A DNA stretch of 64,000 nt from Chryseobacterium sp. Bi04 (lineage in GTDB: Bacteria; Bacteroidota; Bacteroidia; Flavobacteriales; Weeksellaceae): the NCBI RefSeq assembly GCF_918698085.1, contig NZ_CAKKLP010000005.1:1-64000 (forward strand), given 5' to 3'. The position numbers were made by a program, and so were the translations under genes. Shown here in pieces: positions 52,363 through 59,865 of this stretch; the stretch's first letter is position 1, and the number at the start of each line of letters is the position of its first letter. Below the pieces are notes generated by a model. That model made no database searches, had not been told where the DNA came from, and worked only from the letters and a program-made list of their open reading frames with translations.

Positions 52363-52953
52363 GTGATCATGGATAATTTAGTAGAAGCTGTAAGCAGTTA
52401 TGTAACATTATTTCTTTCAGAAAATCTTTCAGAGGATTTTTCTTTTCACTGTATGGGGCATACCTATGATGTAGTAAATGCGGTACGGGAAATTGGTGCA
52501 CAAAGTAACCTTTCGGAGGAGGAAATGCTTGTCTTACAGGTGGCAGCCTGGTTTCATGATTGCGGATATGTGAATCTTTATATTGGTCATGAAGAGGAAA
52601 GTAAAAAAATAGCACAGAATTTTTTAGAAAATTTCGGATGCGAAAAAGATTTTATTTATACTGTTTTAAGCTGTATTGATTCTACAAAATATCCTCCAAA
52701 ACCTTCTTCTTTAATTGAAAAAGTGCTGTGTGATGCAGATCTATATCATTTGGCATGTCCGAACTATCCAAAGTATGAAAAAGCAATACGACAAGAGTTT
52801 GAAAAATATCTTGGACTGGCTTATACAGATGAAGAATGGCTGGTAAAGAACTGCAAATTCTTAACGGATCATGAATATTACACAGACTACGGTCAAAAAG
52901 TTCTTACAAAGTTTAAAGAAGTGAATATTCAATTAAAGAAGTATTCCGAATAA
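52363..52953 (+). CDS. HD-domain metal-dependent phosphohydrolase-like protein
   Basis: The 196-residue protein has the HD motif order: His in CMGHTYDVV, the HD doublet in AAWFHDCGYVN, GHEEESKKIA and the distal Asp in LCDADLYHLA. HD proteins hydrolyse nucleotides or cyclic nucleotides, or act as Mn/Fe phosphatases; the substrate is not predictable. It starts 14 bp behind the outer-membrane gene stop within the Tn3 passenger unit. Confidence 0.85.
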   Translation: MIMDNLVEAVSSYVTLFLSENLSEDFSFHCMGHTYDVVNAVREIGAQSNLSEEEMLVLQVAAWFHDCGYVNLYIGHEEESKKIAQNFLENFGCEKDFIYTVLSCIDSTKYPPKPSSLIEKVLCDADLYHLACPNYPKYEKAIRQEFEKYLGLAYTDEEWLVKNCKFLTDHEYYTDYGQKVLTKFKEVNIQLKKYSE

Positions 52954-52982
52954 ATTTTAAAATCAATTAATAACTTACTAAG

Positions 52983-53780
52983 ATGTCAAAGTTTACTAAA
53001 AAAACAGCATTCCGCCTTTTCGTATTAATTTTTGCTTGTGGAAAAATGTCTGCACAAACAAGCAATGATACCATTCAGGTTCAGGAACCAAATAAAAACA
53101 GTATTATTGCATTAAGCACTGAAAAAAGTCATTTAAATTATAAAAGCTTAATCATTCCTACCGCACTTATTGGTTACGGAGTCGCCAGTTTGTCTGTGAA
53201 TGGTCTTAAGCAATTAAACTTCTCCACCAGAGACGAAATTAATGAGCATAAACCCGATCATATCAGATTGGATAATTATACACAGTTTGCCCCTGCAGTT
53301 TTGGTGTACGGATTAAATGCAATCGGACTGAAGGGAAAACATAATTTTAAAGACAGAAGTATCATCTACGGAACTTCAATGTTAATTACATCAGCAATTA
53401 TAGTTCCTTTAAAACATATTGTTAAAGAAGAAAGACCGGATGGATCCAATAATCTATCATTTCCTTCGGGGCATACGGCTATAGCATTTGCTTCTGCTCA
53501 ATTTATGTTCAGGGAATATAAGGATACCAACTTCTGGCTGGGAGTTTCAGGATATTCATTTGCCGTTTTTACAGGAGTTTACAGAATGTTAAATGATAAA
53601 CATTGGGTAGGGGATGTCGTTGCAGGTGCTGGTTTTGGGATACTTTCTACAGAATTAGCCTATTGGTTATGTCCTAAAGTTAATAATCTGTTGGGAGGTA
53701 AAAATAAAAGTACAGCGACGATGGTAATGCCATTTTATCAGGATAAAAGTATGGGAATAGGTTTGGTTAAAACTTTTTAA
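52983..53780 (+). CDS. PAP2-family phosphatase, exported
   Basis: The 265-residue protein has an N-terminal signal or anchor (about 1-24, CGKMSAQ) and the three-part acid phosphatase signature: KHIVKEERP (Kx6RP), FPSGHTA and YRMLNDKHWVGD (Rx5Hx3D). Relatives dephosphorylate lipid A, undecaprenyl diphosphate or phosphatidylglycerol phosphate on the periplasmic side. In a mobile envelope-response cassette a lipid-A or carrier-lipid phosphatase is a reasonable guess, not shown by sequence. The EamA gene follows after 13 bp. Confidence 0.88.
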   Translation: MSKFTKKTAFRLFVLIFACGKMSAQTSNDTIQVQEPNKNSIIALSTEKSHLNYKSLIIPTALIGYGVASLSVNGLKQLNFSTRDEINEHKPDHIRLDNYTQFAPAVLVYGLNAIGLKGKHNFKDRSIIYGTSMLITSAIIVPLKHIVKEERPDGSNNLSFPSGHTAIAFASAQFMFREYKDTNFWLGVSGYSFAVFTGVYRMLNDKHWVGDVVAGAGFGILSTELAYWLCPKVNNLLGGKNKSTATMVMPFYQDKSMGIGLVKTF

Positions 53781-53793
53781 ATTAATAAGAAAT

Positions 53794-54210
53794 ATGTGGT
53801 TCTATTATGCGCTGTTGTCGGCATTATTTGCGGCATTTACAGCTGTTTTTGCCAAAATGGGAGTTTCCAATGTCAATTCTAACCTCGCAACCGGGATAAG
53901 GACTGTGATTATCCTTGTGTTGGTATGGAGTATCGTGTTCATAAAAGGTGAAGCGAAAGATATAGGTTCGCTGTCAAAATTTAATATTATTTTTCTTGTT
54001 CTTTCCGGGATTGCAACCGGATTATCGTGGCTGTTTTATTTTAAAGCATTGCAAATAGGAAAAGTGTCGCAAGTAGCCGCTGTAGATAAATTAAGTGTGG
54101 CTATTGCCATTATTTTATCTGTATTATTTTTCAAAGAAACATTAACGTTAAAAACAGCAATCGGAGCTTTGTTAATCATTGGCGGAACTATTTTGTTTGC
54201 AATGAAATAG
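53794..54210 (+). CDS. half-size EamA-family transporter
   Basis: The 138-residue membrane protein has four or five helices and corresponds to one EamA repeat (ALFAAFTAVFAKMGVSNVNSN; ALQIGKVSQVAAVDKLSV; LFFKETLTLKTAIGALLIIGG). Such short members presumably dimerise, like SMR exporters; ArnE/F-type lipid-carrier flippases are also half-size. It is the last passenger gene and ends 28 bp before the right inverted repeat. Its substrate is unknown. Confidence 0.85.
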   Translation: MWFYYALLSALFAAFTAVFAKMGVSNVNSNLATGIRTVIILVLVWSIVFIKGEAKDIGSLSKFNIIFLVLSGIATGLSWLFYFKALQIGKVSQVAAVDKLSVAIAIILSVLFFKETLTLKTAIGALLIIGGTILFAMK

Positions 54211-54238
54211 TTGGGTTCTCATCATCAAATTATTTAAC

Positions 54239-54274
54239 GAAGTGGACATTTTGCCCCATTTTTGGTTTGAACCC
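54239..54274 (-). repeat. right terminal inverted repeat of the Tn3 element
   Basis: Its minus strand starts GGGTTCAAACC and matches the left repeat at 32 of 36 positions. Confidence 0.88.
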
Positions 54275-54280
54275 AATAAA
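54275..54280. repeat. target-site duplication, right copy
   Basis: AATAAA, identical to 44344-44349, directly follows the right inverted repeat. Confidence 0.7.
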
Positions 54281-54292
54281 AAAGGAAACATC

Positions 54293-54325
54293 ATCTCCCA
54301 CAGATCCCGTTGACCTGCGGGAGAT
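54293..54325 (-). terminator. terminator-like hairpin behind the nitrilase gene
   Basis: Arms ATCTCCCACAG and CTGCGGGAGAT form a stem 9 bp beyond the nitrilase stop. Similar CCCACAGAT/ATCTGYGGG hairpins occur at 58289 and inside the 3281-3697 repeat. Confidence 0.55.
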
Positions 54326-54334
54326 TTGTAGTAT

Positions 54335-55288
54335 TCAGCTATTCTTTTCCGGCAGCCAGACCACTTTCTGTTGAGATTCATGATCCATTCCTATAATATC
54401 TCTGTACAGCTCAGGTCTGCGGGCTTTCATATATCTGAAACCTCCAGCCTGGGTAAGTTTTTCATGAGTAATCACAGCTGATTCAAAACTATCTTCAAAT
54501 GAATGGCATTCTGCAATAATATCCCCGAAAGGATCTATAATCATTGAACATCCGTTTTTCAACTGATCATCATCCATACCAATAGGATTTGAGAAAACAA
54601 TATAAGCTCCGTTATCGTAGGCTCTTGCCGGAAGCCATTTCATCAGCCAGTCTCTGCCTTTCATCCCATTAAATTCTAACCGTAATGAGGTGGGGTCATT
54701 TTCCCTTTCATACCAAAGTTCAGGGTCCACAAACCCTGCCCCTGGCCTTGTAGAAGGTGTACACATGGTAACGTGAGGCATGAAAATAATATCGGCACCA
54801 AGAAGTTTGGTCGCTCTCACATTTTCAATAATATTATTATCGTAGCAGATTAGAATCCCGCACTTCCATCCTAATATATCAAATACACAATATTCACTGC
54901 CTGGCGTAAGGTGAGGATTGATAAAAGGATGCAGCTTTCTGTATTTGGCTTTTAATCCCGTTTTATCCACACAGACATAAGCTTTAAAAAGGTTGTTATT
55001 TTCGTCCTTTTCAAAAAGGCCGGCCAGGATGGTAATATTATATAGGCCTGCAATATGCTGCAGCTTTTGAATACTTTCTCCGTTGGGAATGAATTCAGCA
55101 ATATCAAGAAGCTGTTCCCGGGAAAGTTTCCGGGCAAAGGTATATCCCGTAACAGAACATTCATGGAAAGCAATTACATGTGATCCCTTGGCAGCGGCCT
55201 GAGCAGCTAATTTTTCTATAATGGAAAGGTTGTATTCCTTATCTCCACTTTTATTTTCAAATTGTGCGGTAGAAATTTTAATATTCAT
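54335..55288 (-). CDS. nitrilase-superfamily carbon-nitrogen hydrolase
   Basis: The 317-residue enzyme has the Glu-Lys-Cys triad in order: FHECSVTG, AKYRKLHPF and GILICYDNN. The WYERENDPTSLRLEFNGMKGRDW region resembles aliphatic amidase/carbamoylputrescine amidase branches; the amide substrate is not identifiable. A frame 25 residues longer opens upstream, but the start at 55288 (MNIKISTAQF) fits the family N-terminus. It is 64 bp downstream of the AraC gene and in the same direction. Confidence 0.88.
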   Translation of the reverse strand: MNIKISTAQFENKSGDKEYNLSIIEKLAAQAAAKGSHVIAFHECSVTGYTFARKLSREQLLDIAEFIPNGESIQKLQHIAGLYNITILAGLFEKDENNNLFKAYVCVDKTGLKAKYRKLHPFINPHLTPGSEYCVFDILGWKCGILICYDNNIIENVRATKLLGADIIFMPHVTMCTPSTRPGAGFVDPELWYERENDPTSLRLEFNGMKGRDWLMKWLPARAYDNGAYIVFSNPIGMDDDQLKNGCSMIIDPFGDIIAECHSFEDSFESAVITHEKLTQAGGFRYMKARRPELYRDIIGMDHESQQKVVWLPEKNS

Positions 55289-55352
55289 TATTTTTTTCAG
55301 CAAAACTAGATCACAGCATAACTGAAAAATTGTATAAAACCGACATTTTGAT

Positions 55353-56150
55353 TTAGAGCTCAATGAAATTAACAGCCATTTTATTTTCTGTCTTCACATA
55401 CTGTTTGGGAGTGAGCCCTGTATTTATTTTGAAATCCCGGATCAGGTGAGACTGATCTGCATATCCTGCATCATAAGATAGGCTTGTCATATTCTCATCC
55501 CCAATTCCTTTATTGATAAGACTTAAGAAATAATGAAGCCTGGTAATGCCACTGTATTTTTTAGGAGATATTCCCATATAATTTTCAAATTTCCTTTCCA
55601 GATGGCGCTCTGAATATCCTGTAAATTTTTCCAGTTCTTTGGATGAGACAGAACCTCTATTCTGAAGAATATAGTGCTGTACTCCTCTTATAAAATGATA
55701 GTCAGGGCCTATTTCTGCAGACAAAAATTCAGTAAAAAAGATATTAAGGCTGCTGATTACTGATAAAGGATCTGCTTTATTGAAAAGCCTTTCCTGAAAT
55801 GGATGTAACTGATGTTGTAATATATCTTCTGCGGAAATAATTTGATTTTGGATCTCCTTTGCAGAAATCTTTAAAAGAATATTGAAAAAATAGGGCTGAA
55901 ACACCACAGCCATTAAAGAAAAGCTCCCTTTCGAATAAAAGTCCCTGTAGCTGTGTAAAGCTCCATAAAAAAAAGAAAGAGGCATCCGCTCGACCGAACT
56001 ATTGGAATGCAAATTCATATCACCCGACAGGATAAGGCCTGTACTGCCATCGGTAAATAGCCTTACATTCTTACTATCCTCTTCAGAATTCTCCAAAAAG
56101 ATATAATGCCTGATGAAAGGCGCCAAATGTGTAGGTGGCGAAATCTGCAT
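55353..56150 (-). CDS. AraC-family transcriptional regulator
   Basis: The 265-residue protein has a DUF6597-like N-terminal half (MQISPPTHLAPFIRHYIFLEN) and a C-terminal AraC HTH pair (SSKELEKFTGYSERHLERKFENYMGISPKKY and DAGYADQSHLIRDFKINTGLTPKQY). It is a likely regulator of the nitrilase gene behind it. The ligand is unknown. Confidence 0.88.
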   Translation of the reverse strand: MQISPPTHLAPFIRHYIFLENSEEDSKNVRLFTDGSTGLILSGDMNLHSNSSVERMPLSFFYGALHSYRDFYSKGSFSLMAVVFQPYFFNILLKISAKEIQNQIISAEDILQHQLHPFQERLFNKADPLSVISSLNIFFTEFLSAEIGPDYHFIRGVQHYILQNRGSVSSKELEKFTGYSERHLERKFENYMGISPKKYSGITRLHYFLSLINKGIGDENMTSLSYDAGYADQSHLIRDFKINTGLTPKQYVKTENKMAVNFIEL

Positions 56151-56318
56151 CTTTCAAATGTACATAAAATCTTTTTCAACTCCTTAAATTCTTAAAATCA
56201 CAGCATTTCTGAAACTTCATAGATTGTAAAAATCTGCCTATTCACTAGAAGCGTGGCTTCAGCCAAAATGTATAAAAAAAGACACTTTTATCATGCAACA
56301 ATTCATCATATTAATTTC

Positions 56319-57193
56319 GAACTTGTCTAAAGTAAAAGAAAGAATGATATTTCCTAAAAAGTTGTATCATTCTTTCAAAAAAGTTGTGTTAGACAAAGAT
56401 ATAATAAAAAAGAGTTTAGCTCTTATTTGGATTTAGGGCACTCAAAAAATAATTGTAAAGTGCCATTAGAAGCGGTTGTAAGTGCAATTTTGTATCGTTT
56501 AAAGACAGGGTGCCAATGGCGAGAACTTCCAATAAAGCAATTTTTCCATTCGACTTATTCCTGGAAAAGTGTATATTATCATTTCAGAAAATGGTGCAGA
56601 AACGGGAATTGGGAACGGTTAAAGGAGGGTCTTTTTGAGAAATACAAAACGTATTTGGATTTATCCTGTGTTCAGCTTGATGGTTCTCATACCCCGGCAA
56701 AGCAAGGTGGAGAAAGAGTTGGCTACCAAGGTCGAAAAAGGTGCAAAACCACCAATATGTTGTTCTTATGTGATAATCAAGGTATTCCATTGGGATGTAG
56801 CCAAGCTATTGATGGGAACCACAATGACCTTTTTGAAATTGAAAATCATGTAGATGAAATTTTATCCAGTCTCAAAAGATCATCCATAAAGACTGATTAT
56901 TTGTTTATCAATGCAGATGCAGGCTTCGACAGTGAGCACTTTAGAAAATTTTGTACAAAAAAGGAGTTAGTGCCCAATATTGCCTTTAATAAAAGAAATG
57001 GAAATATCGCTGACAGGAATGTTATTTTTGATGAAAAATTATACACAAGAAGGTTTGTTATTGAGCGTATGAATGCATGGTTAGACGGATTCAAAGCCTT
57101 ATTAATGCGGTTTGAAACTAGAGCTTTACATTGGAAATGTATTCACATCATTGCTTTTTGCCTTATTCTAATCAGGAAACTTTAGACAAGTTC
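56319..57193. mobile_element. IS5-family insertion sequence, 875 bp
   Basis: Perfect 15-bp terminal inverted repeats GAACTTGTCTAAAGT (56319-56333, and reversed 57179-57193) enclose one transposase gene. TTC flanks both ends (56316-56318, 57194-57196), consistent with a 3-bp target duplication, although TTC is also the complement of the repeat end, so this is weak evidence. A perfect 11-bp inverted repeat (56338-56348, 56365-56375) lies just inside the left end. Confidence 0.88.
56344..57185 (+). CDS. IS5-family transposase, two frames joined by a probable -1 frameshift
   Basis: Frame A starts at ATG 56344 (MIFPKKLYHSF) and stops at 56436 after 30 codons. Frame B continues from about 56358 to 57185 and carries the DDE domain: LDGSHTPAK, INADAGFDSE and VIERMNAWLDGFKAL. 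The heptamer A-AAA-AAG at 56406-56412 is in the correct zero frame for a -1 slip from A into B, giving a product of about 280 residues. The only canonical start in frame B is a late TTG at 56427. The alternative is an inactivating frameshift; the slippery site makes programmed shifting more likely. Confidence 0.8.
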
Positions 57194-57731
57194 TTCATAT
57201 ACTTGCCTGTTTAAATTTCTAAATTTGATTTTTTGTATACCATTCAAATCTTTATCCAAATCACATTCTTTAAGGATTTTTTTGATTAAAAAGATAATGT
57301 ACTGATGAGGTGTTTCTAATGCAAAGCTGTAGCTCATTATCCATATTTTCAGAGAGCAAAGGGTAGAATCAACTTCGTTGATTCGTCGAAGCGTATGGAT
57401 AAGCATATATCTTCATCAGTGACGAAGCCGCATCACTTTGCCCGCTTAAAATAAAGCGGAATTATTCATAAGCTTTGTATTAATCTTTTTAATCAAAAAA
57501 TAATTTCAAACTGACTATTGAGTCTTGTCAACAAAATACAACTGATAACAAAATATATAAGAATTCCTGAATAAAATTTAAACAGGCTCTTACTAAAAAT
57601 ATATTTTTAACCTATGATACCACATTTCATTTAGGTTTGGTCAGGTATTTGAATGTTTTACTGAATATTATTCATGATAATTCTGTAAAAGAATTTTCTT
57701 TTTAACAATCAACCAATCACTAAAATATAAT
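57186..57731. other. 546-bp gene-free region with structured repeat copy B
   Basis: No coding frame is supported. At 57352-57397 lies the second copy of the AGAGAGCAAAG / stem / AAGCGTATG element, here with stem GAATCAAC-TTC-GTTGATTC (57366-57384). A small hairpin CCGCTT-N6-AAGCGG follows at 57442-57459. The remainder is AT-rich. Confidence 0.5.
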
Positions 57732-58241
57732 ATGATGTCAACACAAAATCTTACCCATCTCGAAGCAATCAAAAAGATCAAGGAACTGTCGGAAAATGCA
57801 AAAATATGTATGTTCTGTACAGAATTGGATACCATTCCTGTCAATTCACGGCCAATGACACTTCAGGAAACGGATGACAGCGGTAATCTGTGGTTTATCA
57901 GCAGTGGAACCAGTAATAAAAATTTTGAAATAAAAGAAGACCGCAGAGTACAGTTATTTTTCATGAATAACAGCGATACTCAATATCTTTCTGTTTACGG
58001 GGAGGCTTCTGTTTACAAAGACAAGGCAACCATTGAAGACAAATGGTCTCCTTTGGCAAAAGCATGGTTTGACGGAAAAGATGACCCGAACGTTACCATC
58101 ATTCGTGTAGAGCCTAAGGAAACTTATTATTGGGATACAAAAGCAGGCAAGCTTGTCAGTCTTTTTAAATTTGTAAGCTCAGCGATTACAGGAAACAAAA
58201 CAGATAATTCTGACGGTGTAGAAGGAAATGCAGTTATATAA
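57732..58241 (+). CDS. pyridoxamine 5'-phosphate oxidase-fold protein (general stress protein 26-like)
   Basis: The 169-residue protein has a split-barrel flavin-binding fold: FCTELDTIPVNSRPM, GNLWFISSGTSNKNFEIKED, VQLFFMN and TYYWDTKAGK. It resembles the GSP26/YdaG group, which bind FMN or FAD and are induced by stress; the reaction is unknown. It is monocistronic. Confidence 0.85.
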   Translation: MMSTQNLTHLEAIKKIKELSENAKICMFCTELDTIPVNSRPMTLQETDDSGNLWFISSGTSNKNFEIKEDRRVQLFFMNNSDTQYLSVYGEASVYKDKATIEDKWSPLAKAWFDGKDDPNVTIIRVEPKETYYWDTKAGKLVSLFKFVSSAITGNKTDNSDGVEGNAVI

Positions 58242-58288
58242 TTGTATATAAAAGCCGGAAAATATAAGTCCGAAGCATCTTAAATTAA

Positions 58289-58348
58289 AATTCCCACAGA
58301 TCTCACGAATTTCACAGAGCAGAAAAATCGGTGGAATCTGTGGGAATT
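58289..58348. repeat. intergenic inverted repeat with 13-bp arms
   Basis: AATTCCCACAGAT (58289-58301) and its exact complement ATCTGTGGGAATT (58336-58348) enclose 34 bp. The element lies between convergent genes and may act as a terminator or be a member of the repeat family seen at 3281 and 54293. Confidence 0.6.
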
Positions 58349-58411
58349 GGCTTACAAATGATACAAATTATTTGAACCCGGTTTATCCGGTATGAAAAGA
58401 ATGAATAACTA

Positions 58412-59302
58412 TCAATTCTGATTTTTTAGCTCCGAAAGAATCTTTTTCAATTCTTCAGACTCATTTTCTGTTAAAGGTTGTAAAGGGCTTCTCAGATTGC
58501 CCCCTTCTTCACCCAGAATACTGAGTCCGGCCTTAACCGCTCTTGGTAAGCCTTTACTGACAATAAATCTAAGAAGATCAAACTGCTGATAGAAAATATC
58601 TTTAGCTTTTCCTAAATTTCCTTCTTCAACAGCATTATACAAACTGACATTCAATTCAGGAATAAGATTAGGCGCGGCAGTACACCAACCTCTGGCACCC
58701 GCAGAAAAGGCAGCCAATGCCAAAGGATTTGAACCATTGTAAAAGGCTACATCTTCCCCTAGTTCCCTTCTTAAATAATGCATTCTCTGAATGTCCCCTG
58801 AACTTTCCTTGATCATGGTCACATTAGGAATTTCAAGCAATCTTTTCAAAAGAGCCGGAGACATATCTACTCCACTGGTTGCCGGATTATTATAAGCCAT
58901 AATCGGAATAGAGATTTTCTTGGCTACAGCATCATAATGAGCTACAATTTCATCATCGGTAAGTTTCCAGTAACTCATGGGAATAATCATCACCGCATCT
59001 GCTCCGGCCTTCTCTGCAAACCGGGCATGGTGAATTGTTTTTTCTGTAGTAAGATTGGATACTCCTACCAGCGTAGGAACTCTTCCTTTTACCTGTTCTA
59101 TAGTAGCTTCCGTAATTGCTTCCTTTTCCTCATCAGATAAATAAGGCATTACACCTGTACTTCCTAAAGGAGCAACTCCGTGGCTTCCGGATGTAATCAG
59201 TCTTTCTACCAAGTGCTTAAAAAGAGGAACATTCACTTTTTCATGGTCATCAAAAGGAGTAATCGGATAAGCGATGATCCCTTTAAACGGAACATTTTTC
59301 AT
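58412..59302 (-). CDS. DapA/NanA-type aldolase (dihydrodipicolinate synthase family)
   Basis: A 296-residue TIM-barrel class I aldolase: PLGSTGVMPYLSDEEK near residue 42, Tyr in MAYNNPATSGV and the Schiff-base lysine in VTMIKESSGD. The family includes DapA, sialate lyase, KDG aldolase and hydroxyproline-pathway deaminase. The genomic context (cupin and MocR) argues against housekeeping DapA and for a catabolic role on a 2-oxo-acid-derived substrate. The exact reaction is open. Confidence 0.87.
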   Translation of the reverse strand: MKNVPFKGIIAYPITPFDDHEKVNVPLFKHLVERLITSGSHGVAPLGSTGVMPYLSDEEKEAITEATIEQVKGRVPTLVGVSNLTTEKTIHHARFAEKAGADAVMIIPMSYWKLTDDEIVAHYDAVAKKISIPIMAYNNPATSGVDMSPALLKRLLEIPNVTMIKESSGDIQRMHYLRRELGEDVAFYNGSNPLALAAFSAGARGWCTAAPNLIPELNVSLYNAVEEGNLGKAKDIFYQQFDLLRFIVSKGLPRAVKAGLSILGEEGGNLRSPLQPLTENESEELKKILSELKNQN

Positions 59303-59341
59303 ATTTATTTTATTTAAAATTAATAATGGTTGATGATACAG

Positions 59342-59797
59342 TTACAGGTCTCTACCCTCTTCCTCTCTTAATGCAACTCCTAAATTCTGTAGTTGGGGTG
59401 CATTTTCACAGGCAATATATTTAGCCGGTTCTGTGTCGCTTAGATTCTGATGTTTATGCCATGCCCATGAAGGAATATAAACAGCATCTCCGGCCTCCCA
59501 ATGTACTCTTTCATCTTCCACTTCTGTCCATCCCTTTCCTTCAATCACATACAATACCGTTTCGTAAGTATGACGGTGTCTGTTGGTCTGTTGACCGGGT
59601 AATAACCCTCCAATAGTCATACTCACATTCTTACTGGGAAGATCAACAAAAAAAACAGGATGTTTTCTTTCGGTTGAAAACTGATTGTGTTCACCTGCAT
59701 TTTCTACATTTTTATGGATTAAATGGCTTGGCTTTGCATATTTTGGTCTTGCAAATGTTTCGTGAAAATCTTTAGAACTGAATTCTTTTTTGTTCAT
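59342..59797 (-). CDS. cupin-domain protein
   Basis: The 151-residue single cupin has the motif 1 metal ligands in PGQQTNRHRHTYETVLYVIEGKG and motif 2 in WEAGDAVYIPSWAWHKHQN. A frame 14 residues longer opens upstream; the start at 59797 (MNKKEFSSKDF) is preferred. It lies 39 bp upstream of the DapA-like gene in the same direction and is divergent from a MocR regulator. It may be a dioxygenase or isomerase acting in the same pathway. Confidence 0.85.
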   Translation of the reverse strand: MNKKEFSSKDFHETFARPKYAKPSHLIHKNVENAGEHNQFSTERKHPVFFVDLPSKNVSMTIGGLLPGQQTNRHRHTYETVLYVIEGKGWTEVEDERVHWEAGDAVYIPSWAWHKHQNLSDTEPAKYIACENAPQLQNLGVALREEEGRDL

Positions 59798-59836
59798 GAT
59801 TTTAAAATTATAATGGTTTTGTGCTTTATTGCATGA

Positions 59837-59855
59837 CAAAATTATTCTATATTTG
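59837..59855. promoter_or_regulatory. divergent -7 elements between cupin and MocR genes
   Basis: The minus strand carries TAATTTTG (59844-59837) toward the cupin gene, and the plus strand TATATTTG (59848-59855) toward the MocR gene, with TTG 16 bp upstream at 59829-59831. The two promoters nearly overlap, so one bound regulator could control both. Confidence 0.45.
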
Positions 59856-59865
59856 GACTGTTTAA

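Larger units (their letters stand above)
44350..54274. mobile_element. Tn3-family transposon, 9,925 bp, with two-component/envelope cassette
   Basis: Terminal inverted repeats bound the element: left 44350-44385 and right 54239-54274, identical at 32 of 36 positions (shared core TTCAAACCAAAAATGGG). Outside them lie AATAAA direct repeats. Inside are a truncated Tn3 transposase (reading toward the left end), a serine recombinase and eight passenger genes, all on the plus strand. Deleting the element and one repeat joins the rhodanese stop to the hairpin behind the convergent nitrilase gene, a natural intergenic layout. The interior is more AT-rich than its surroundings. Confidence 0.88.
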
